Part shown: in pieces, positions 56,236-64,000 of the stretch
Layout: each line of letters begins with the position of its first letter
How positions within the stretch are numbered: the first letter of the stretch is position 1
Source: Gordionus sp. m RMFG-2023
Taxonomy: Eukaryota > Nematomorpha > Gordioida > Chordodea > Parachordodidae
Assembly: GCF_954871325.1 (NCBI RefSeq)
Contig: NC_088775.1
Coordinates: 1,163,473 to 1,227,472, forward strand
Reading direction: 5' to 3'
DNA length: 64,000 nucleotides
Translations under genes and position numbers: made by a program
Notes under the pieces: model-generated
Told to the model about the DNA's origin: nothing
Databases searched by the model: none
Seen by the model: the letters and a program-made list of their open reading frames with translations, nothing else

Positions 56236-58595
56236 AAACAAATTTAATATCAATGTGTAGCTTAATCCTTAATTTTTAAAATAAATTTAAATCAAAGGAC
56301 CCAATCATTTTTTTAATATATATTCTTAAATTTTATCTAAATTATTGTAAAACATTTTAAAATAGTTATTTTCAATCATTTTTATGTACTTATCATCTCC
56401 TGCATAATTTTTATTCTAAGTATTATACTGTTATAATTTTAAACTGTTCACACCTCGAATTATAAATAGATCACATTTTTAAGCGTCTTTAAAAAGTAAA
56501 TCAGCTGGACCGGCCATTTTGGTGTCACATATGGTAATTATTCTCATGTTAAGAACTACTGTTAAATTGATGACTTACTTTCCTTATTATCTCGATGATC
56601 CGGTAATTCTTTAATAAAGTTTGCGTCAGATATAGGAATAAATTAGGCTCTCGTTTAAAATTTTAAATAATGATCAGTGTAAATCAAGATGGCGTCTCCA
56701 GCTGATTTGCATCGATGTACACTTTTAATGAATGAATGAATCGTCAGTCTAGGTATTATAAATGTCATTGAAAGAGATCGAAAAAAATGTCAATAGTTTT
56801 TGGGTAATGGAAGTTCATACAATTCTCAAATAGAATTTAAATTCAATAAATTTAAGCAATTTTATTCATCAAATCAATGATATGTACGTCAAAAATTAAC
56901 TGACAAAGTAATTGTGAATTTTATAATAGATAGCGTTCAACCATTTTCCAAAGTTGATAAAGATAAAATAAACCTGTCTCCAATATATGTATTTATATTT
57001 GTACCATGAATCTGGTTGCCTTGAAGATTTTATGAGGAGAAGATGACTTCAATGAATATATATATTTGCATGTTAACTTATAATCCTGGACTTAGATATT
57101 TTCATATTTTTGAATATCGTCAGATACAGTAATGATTTTGTTAGATATTATGTTTTAGTAACTAAATATAACCTATTCAAAAATGAACACCATCTACTTT
57201 ACATTTTTTTATCGATAAAATATTATTGATTAACTAGGAACATATGTAAAAATAATAATAATGATCATTTTCATAAGATTATTAATAGGATATAATAATA
57301 TTTAAAAATAATATGAAAAGCTAAGTATAAAGTTAAAAAGGATTATAAAAATACATAATAAGTTATAATTTTCATAATTAGTCGGAAAAAAAATAATATT
57401 AATAAACAATTTATTTTAGAAAATATTTTTTTGAGCTATTATAATTTGTATGTATAATATGCAAGTAATAATTATATTTGTTATGTTGATGGTTTAAAAA
57501 TAAGATATTTCAATATTTTGAGGATAATATAATAGACATTTATGTGGTTAATAAAAATTATACAACTATATATGATTTTGGTACTTTTACTAAAAGGTTT
57601 TAATACATATTATCTTGAAATATGATACATTATATATATAATATACTGATAAATGATAAGAAAATGATAATTATCCCAACTCAAGAAATCAGCAACTCAG
57701 AGAAATTTTTTAATTGGATGATATATTTATAAAAGCTTAATAAGTAAGTTGGATTAAAGGTTGGAGAGATATGGGTTAGGGCTAATTAAGTGATTAAGAG
57801 GTATGGGTTATTGATAAGATATATTTTAGAGGGTATTAATAAATTTTGTTCAATTTATAACTTGTATCTGACAGTTCATCATGTGATTAAAAATAATTTT
57901 CTTGAGCTGGACCATCAAAATTAATGACATTTAATAATACCTAGATTTGCATTCATAATAATGGATAGCGTCGTTGAATGAAAATCAGCAGGACCCTCTA
58001 TTTTAGTAATCTAGTGCGCACAAATTGAGCGTTGCAACGCTCCGTTTTAAAAGCTAATAATGCATTTTAGATGGTATTGTACAAATTGGATTTTTTACAG
58101 CAAGCGTTAATGAAAATGGATACAAAATTTTAAGTATTTATCTCATATATTAATTGATATTTATATAATTTTAGAATATATTAATTTATATTTTAGATAA
58201 TTTTAGAATATATTTATTTATATTTTAGATAATTTTAGAATGTATTTATATAATTTTAGAATATATTAATTTATATTATTATCATTTTAGAATAAGTTTT
58301 AGATGGTTTATCAACTATTAGTTTAAGGTAAATATATATATGAACAGTAATAAATTATATTTTTATTAGGATGGATATGGAGTTTCCACAGCATGATATA
58401 ACTGTATCATGTTTAAAGAAGAAGTTGAATATGGATATATCAAATTCATGCAATGATAAAGTGCAGAAAAACTACTGACAATTTTAGTCCTACTACACTA
58501 AGGGCTACGTTCAAAAATAAATGCACTCATGGGTGAAAGACTTTTGGCTCTTCTGGAATAGGTGCTATCTGAAAGCCAGTAAAATATATATTTTT
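56236..58595. repeat. Segmental duplication, copy B
   Basis: Tandem second copy of the block formed by 43568-44295 plus 49799-51590, without the 5.5-kb insert. The join at 56945 (AACCATTTTCCAAAGTTGAT) shows the uninterrupted order. A stretch of about 200 bp present in copy A (about 49990-50200) is missing near 57135. Confidence 0.88.
56472..56770. mobile_element. TIR element (family E, copy 4), left end shortened
   Basis: The same element as at 43803-44118, with the first part of its left arm lost (AAATAGAT runs straight into CACATTTTTAAGCG). The right end and its AAAGAGAT flank are kept. Confidence 0.78.
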
Positions 58596-59754
58596 ATCTA
58601 TAAATTTAATATTATTTTAGAATGTATCTACAATCAATGGCAGAAGGCTTGGAAAGTATCAGCCATTCAAATTAATACTTTTTTAAATGTGAAGTATCAA
58701 GATTGTATCATATTTTGATGGAGCAATCAAAGGATTAAAATACTACTGTTGATTTTTCACCAGCAAATTCAACACAAACAACTTTAAATCAAACATCATT
58801 TGATTTATTAAATATATTTTATCTTAGTGTGTTAATTTTGTAAATATGTTTATTTATATATTTATAATAAAGTAATATACCATATTATAATGTCTATTTT
58901 TGAAAAAATATATTAATAAGCAAACTTGTCAAAATTTTTTAGCATTTTTATTAAATATATAGATTTTTATAAATATATTAAGTTAGGATAAGCAAATAAA
59001 TATTATAATAATCAAATAAATATTATAATAATCAAATTATGAAAGAATGAGATTGAGTAAACAGTTATGAAAATCCAATAAGTAGGGTAACATGTTGAGA
59101 GAAGTGTACAATAAAGATTTAATAGTGTATATATATATATTATAAATTTTGACACAATAATTAATTATTGAGATCAAAATTTGAAGCCTTTCTAGGATTT
59201 TAATTCATTGACTTGACCTATAATTTAGCCAATATTATCTTTAGAAATTAAATATTATGTATGTAAAAGGAATAATAGTGTTTGATTTTTTAAGATATTG
59301 ACTATATATAAATCTTACTATGTTTTATTGAGCTAATAATATTTTATTTTGACATCACCTTATGTGATTACAATAAAAAAATTCAAAGACCAATTAAATA
59401 AAATTGGGCAAAGCTTATGGCTTCAAACTCTCATACAGATGGCATGATTATATTATTTTAGTAATATATTTAATACTCTTACATGTTCTAGTGTACATTT
59501 TTGTTATTAAAGAATTGAAAATGTAATTAAATTATTTTATTTGCATTATTTGTAAATTATAAATATATGTTCTCCTCATCCTTGTATAAATAAAATAAGC
59601 AATTAGTTGTTTATCTTGTAAACTAAAGAAATCCATAATGTTTAATAAAAATTAAATCACGTTTCAATTTGAAAACAAGGAAAAAACGTACTGCTTTCAA
59701 TTTAAACCAAATATGCGTTACGTTAAAAAATGTACTGCAAACGCTGAATTTGTG
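58017..59754. mobile_element. TIR element (family F), 1.7-kb copy with coding remnants
   Basis: The ends are CGCACAAATTGAGCGTTGC and, in mirror image, GCAAACGCTGAATTTGTG. The interior has short open stretches (SCLKKKLNMDISNS, and a frame at 58521-58718 with no known domain) also seen in copy A. It may be the autonomous-sized parent of the 415-bp element at 22578-22992, but no transposase could be recognised. Confidence 0.65.
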
Positions 59755-60027
59755 CCAACTATCCTAATACATAAATGAGGTATTTCTGTTTTAAAAACTT
59801 CAAACTTATTAATTATACCACTTAATAGCCTTTGTTTTGTATCAACAAATAAAACACATAATCGTCAAACATGTTTCATTAAATCATAACACTGTAAAAT
59901 GGAAGACTTTTTAAAGTGATCTTATTTTTTATTTTATTTTAAAACCGTTTGATATAATGATTAGTTCTTTCCAATAAAATCATTTTTAAATAAGCCCCCC
60001 CCCTGATTTTTAAGCACATGTGGTGAA
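59755..60027. other. Intergenic
   Basis: AT-rich with a C-run near 59995. No gene. Confidence 0.4.
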
Positions 60028-61091
60028 CAGGGTTGCCATGTCTACCCCTATAAGCGGGAGACTCCCGCAAACTTTTAGTTTACACGCAGACATTTCTTTT
60101 CCACAAAACAACCGCCCCGCAAAAATATACCGCAATTTTTTAATTTCTCCCGCAATTTTTTTTTTAGTATTTTAACGTTTTTAATATATAAATAATAATT
60201 TTGAGAGACATTAATTGATAATTTTTATATTTTTAAATATTTATTTGAAAATGTCCAGTTTGTAAATTTCTTTCCATCCTGTTTTATTTTTATTCAATAA
60301 TAAATCAACATTATTTCATTCATATTGGTCAGTACAGGGGAGTATATCAACATCGATTGCAATACAAAAATATTCTCCAAAAATAATTATAATATGCAAC
60401 TACAGTTGAGGAAATCGTATACAGCTATCATGTAATTTAACATTCACAGAGCTATATCATCACAATGTGGGTCGAATCTTTCCCATGATATTTAACGACT
60501 CCAATATAAGGGCAAATCTTACTTATGGTAGAACAAACATGAGCAAGGCTATCACAAATGTTTTAGTAATAGATTCCTAGATGTCAATTCTAGACGATTT
60601 GAAAGATGGGCATCCATATGCAATTCTAACAGATGCATCTAATAAGGTATGTATTAAATCATTTCCTTGATCCTTCACTATTTCAATAAGAATAAGTACA
60701 TTTCAATTAAACTGTTATTTTTTACTCGGATAGTGAAAAATCCAACAATGTAGCTAGCCACATAATGGTAAATATAGCTGATTCAGGGTTATCAATGATT
60801 TACATGTCAGCTTTCTGCTCTGATGATGCCTCTGTAAATCTTGGCAAAAACCAAAGTGTACTTACCGAATTGAGGCAGCACAATAATAAATTAATACCAA
60901 TTGGCCGTATATGCCATATACTATATAATTCTTGCAAGAAGGCAATAAATGTACTATCTGTGGATGTCAAAATAATTGTGATGAAATGTTTTAACGAATT
61001 TAGTTCATCAACTAAAAGAGTTAATGAATTAAAGGAGTTGGTGAAGTGGTCTGGCCTGGAATGTGTGAGTTTTTGCGATTTTTTCGAGTAA
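60028..61091 (+). pseudogene. hAT transposase remnant
   Basis: The left tip CAGGGTTGCCATGTC is a classic hAT terminus. Further in, MSILDDLKDGHPYAILTDAS and then the frame 60765-61091 (108 residues) give SAFCSDDASVNLGKNQ, ELRQHNNKLIPIGRICHILY and FNEFSSSTKRVNELKELVKW. This is the catalytic-core order (DDASVNxGK ... CxCHxLxN ... SxxRVxxL) of hAT-like transposases and ZBED-type domesticated relatives. The upstream and downstream parts are disrupted by stops, and the expected TRWLS segment is missing after the frame ends. It is a decayed transposase, more intact than the copy at 54586. Confidence 0.75.
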
Positions 61092-61249
61092 GAAATGGCA
61101 GAATAATATTTGGGATTCGTTTCATATGTATGAAATCTACTTCATGCAGTTAATATTCAGTTGCAATCAGAATATTCTTTATTAAAAAAGATTCACAAAA
61201 TCATGCTACAGCTCTGTTCATCTCTACAATTAAAAATTGATTTGTGACA

Positions 61250-64000
61250 ATGGTGTTGGAGAGAGGAGGCGACAGGGCCATTACAACCTTCAGTCTAATG
61301 CAAATCAATAAATACGGTGGGACAAGGAGATGTGTCAAACTGTATTCTAATACAAAAAAAAATTCCAGAAGAACGTAAGAAAAATATATAAATAAAGGTG
61401 AAAAAGAAAAATTATTTTGATAAGATTATGTTTATGTGAAATATAAAATCTAAAATTAAAGACAAAGGTGTTATATTATAGGAATTAATAAATTAAAATA
61501 TTGGTTATTGAATAGTATTTTAATTTTTATATTGCATACATTCATTATATTTTTATTTGGTTTAGGAATTCAAATTCAACTTGTATTACTTTTTATGAAT
61601 TCAAATTTATCTTTTCAATTCAACTTTTTATTTTTGTAATTCAACTTATATTACTTATTATTTTTCGTAACCTTACTTTTTGTTTTTATATATATTCTAA
61701 TTTATATTTTAGAAAATGTATATATACCTTAAGAAAAGAAAAAGAAGTTAGTTAATAAAATATATTTTTACTGACTCGCACCTCGCGCTATATCGTACGT
61801 AAGTATCCTTATTCTTTTCAAAAAATAACATTCATAGTAGATAAGATATAATTGTGTTTAGTTATTTAAGGGTGATAATTAGGAATGTTATATTTAGAAG
61901 TTACTGGTAAACTAAAAACCATTGGTATTTTGAAACTAATAGAGACTATGATATTTTAGATTTTAGAATTATTATCAATTGATCACTAGAAATAACTATG
62001 ACAAGAAATAGAAACATAAATTGCGAAAGTTAATATTTAACTAATAGTTTGCTAAGATATAATAATTAAAAAATTCGGTGAATAAGATTAGAATATAACT
62101 TTATTGTTAGGAAATAGTTGATTAAATTCTTATTGAAGATTTACGTTTAACTTTTATTTTAAGGGCTGAGAGAGATAAAACAGCCTCAAGGATTAATGTG
62201 AATGTAGTATATTAGGGTTGTAGATTAACCAAAAATCTTCATAAAGAGAAACGGCTTTCGTCATTAGAAAATTTATGCCGCAATCGAGCTCAATTAGAGA
62301 TTGGATTTTTATTTTTTTGAATCATAAATAAGATTTGAGATCAATTATGCAACATTATTCTAATAATAACAGAAAGAAAAACATGCTTTAGAAATATACA
62401 TATCAGTTTTCAACAACGGTTGTGCGAAAAATTATAATGATTAGATTTCATAAATTCTTCAAAGACGTGGGGTGAAAACCATAGTGATTAGAGTTATAGG
62501 GTTGTTCATAAACGTGAGTATGAAAACTTTTATGATTAGATGTCATTGATTTCTCAACAACGTATGTATGAAAAGAGATTTATATATTTCAGCAGTTTTT
62601 TTTAAAGACTTAAGTGTCAAAGAGTACATGCGAGGGTGTGATATTTAGTATTTTCACTAAATATCGCAGGTGTGATATTTAGTTTTTTCACTAAATATCA
62701 CGGGCGTTAGTAGCAGTCATTATCATATGAATTTGTAAAAACTAATAAATATACTATACAATTTCTTAACTACCTGGACAAATGTAACATTATTTTACCA
62801 CTTTGACTATGAAAAAAAGTTATTTAAAGGCAACTTTGAGCAATTGGTCTGTTATTAAATAAAATATGTACACTGTACAGTGATATCAATATCCAATTTC
62901 AAAGGAAGTCATAAAAAAATAGATGAAGGGTGCTCAAGATTAGGAAAAATATATTAACATAAAATGAGCATTGTAAATTACTTTTATAACATGAGGAAAT
63001 AAATACACAATGATAATTTTTTTTAAAAGATAGATTTTGATATATATTTTAGAATAGGATTTTTAGATATAAATTTAGTATAAACATGGCTGAAAAGAAG
63101 ATGAGGATCTATAGCTAAAGGATGAGTACAAGTAAATTTTTCAATGAAAATATGGGTCTAGGCTTCATTAAGGGGAAAGGGGTGATAGAATTTGATATAT
63201 TTATATAATTTATTTTTGCTACGGATTATAAATTTAAGATTTAGTATAATTTACGCCATTTATTAAAGGCAGAATTAGATTAGAGGAGATAAATGTAGAC
63301 ATTAGGATGAAGTTGGTATATTTATATATTTTATTAGTATATTTGAATTAGGTAGTTTATATTTGAGAATAAATATAAAAAAGTGATAAAATATTTCAGA
63401 AGTTATTTAAATAGATTATTTTAGTTAGAAGTAGATTAGATGTGATTACCTGAAACCTTAAGATAAAGTCGATATCTTAGCAAAGGCAAACTGTAATAGA
63501 AGACCCGGAAGTTTAAAAGATATATACGATTACAAGAATTAGAGGCAACAACCAACCGATTACAAGAGAATGATAGAAAACAATCTACGATAAATTGTAA
63601 AGAAATTAAAACAGACTAGCAAAACAAAAGTTGAAAAAGAAACTGGATGTCATCGATAATCGTTTATCAAGCGTGGATCCTGGAAAACAGGCGTTTATCA
63701 AGTTCGTCAGTCGTTTACAGAGATAAAAAGCTGATCGTTTCCCAGGGTAACAAGCGACAAAAGATAGAATTCAAAAATTTCAAGCGATGATCTAATACAA
63801 ACGGTCGTTCGAAACCAAGAATACTAGACAAGAGGCAGCCTTCGTTAGAACTTAGAAGACAGCAAAAATTAAGAAGAATAGATATGGTATATATACGAGG
63901 TCAGTAAAGTCGAAATCGAAAGAAAATTGATTATTCGCAGAATGTTGGGTCTAATTTAAGTGGGGAGGTGTTGTAATATGTAAATTCGTTAAATTTGTAC
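61250..64000 (+). mobile_element. LTR element, same family as 46901-48860, cut by window end
   Basis: A primer-binding-site-like TGGTGTTGGAGAGAGGAGG at 61251 begins an internal region. It shares with the other element, in opposite orientation, the block GAAAATTTATGCCGCAATCG and the segment before the 3' LTR. A purine tract AAGTGGGGAGGTG (63957-63969) is followed by TTGTAATATGTAAATTCG, the start of the 3' LTR, which runs past the window. The 5' LTR should lie left of 61250, but its start could not be placed. The internal region is about 2.7 kb against 1.0 kb in the other copy. No protein genes are recognisable. Fossil-like and non-autonomous in appearance. Confidence 0.7.

Noticed and set aside
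56031-56237. Minus-strand ORF with repeated FIAKLLSR/ISRNFYRE
   Set aside because: Translation of the foldback arm repeats.

Overview
This is a very AT-rich nuclear window from an animal, most likely an invertebrate. The evidence is a seven-transmembrane rhodopsin-class receptor gene, short GT-AG introns, phosphagen-kinase-like genes, and dense hAT MITEs, RTE and RLE LINEs, LTR elements and microsatellites. I cannot name the species. Genes stand out as islands of higher GC in a background of A/T runs. Nothing bacterial or viral dominates.

Layout. 1-1.8 kb: an intronless peptide-receptor-like GPCR (+). 1.9-9.3 kb: repeats (hAT MITEs, GC-rich CCGGGC elements, an old RLE-LINE relic, an RTE tail, and a TIR element with a tRNA-like core). 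9.4-17.6 kb: minus-strand exons of a highly diverged phosphagen (guanidino) kinase family. The exons from 17610 down to 13681 add up to exactly one 355-codon domain. Those from 11872 down to 9373 encode two further domains. Splice phases match across the gap, so one three-domain gene is plausible. All three domains have lost the reactive cysteine and most of the nucleotide-binding arginines, so they look like pseudo-phosphagen-kinases. 18.2-19.7 kb: a divergently transcribed two-exon coiled-coil gene (+). 20-33 kb: possible single exons (19991, 23753, 29619), minisatellites, microsatellites, TIR elements and a long inverted repeat.

33.4-36.0 kb: a nearly complete RLE-type non-LTR retrotransposon ORF carrying three single-base frameshifts at homopolymers, followed at 36.56 kb by a 28S rRNA fragment. 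36.9-43 kb: more MITEs, a telomere-like patch and a 377-bp (AAAG)n tract. 43.1-59.8 kb: a tandem segmental duplication. Copy A (43568-51590) carries a 5.5-kb insert with a second RLE LINE that is itself split by an LTR element. Copy B (56236-58595) lacks the insert. A 4.6-kb foldback transposon with GCGAA-repeat arms (51599-56227) lies exactly at the junction. 60-61.1 kb: hAT transposase remnant. 61.25 kb to the end: a second LTR element of the same family, cut by the window edge.

The host genes do not form an obvious pathway. The strongest biological lead is the degenerate multi-domain phosphagen-kinase locus. The main structural lead is the foldback element at the duplication boundary.
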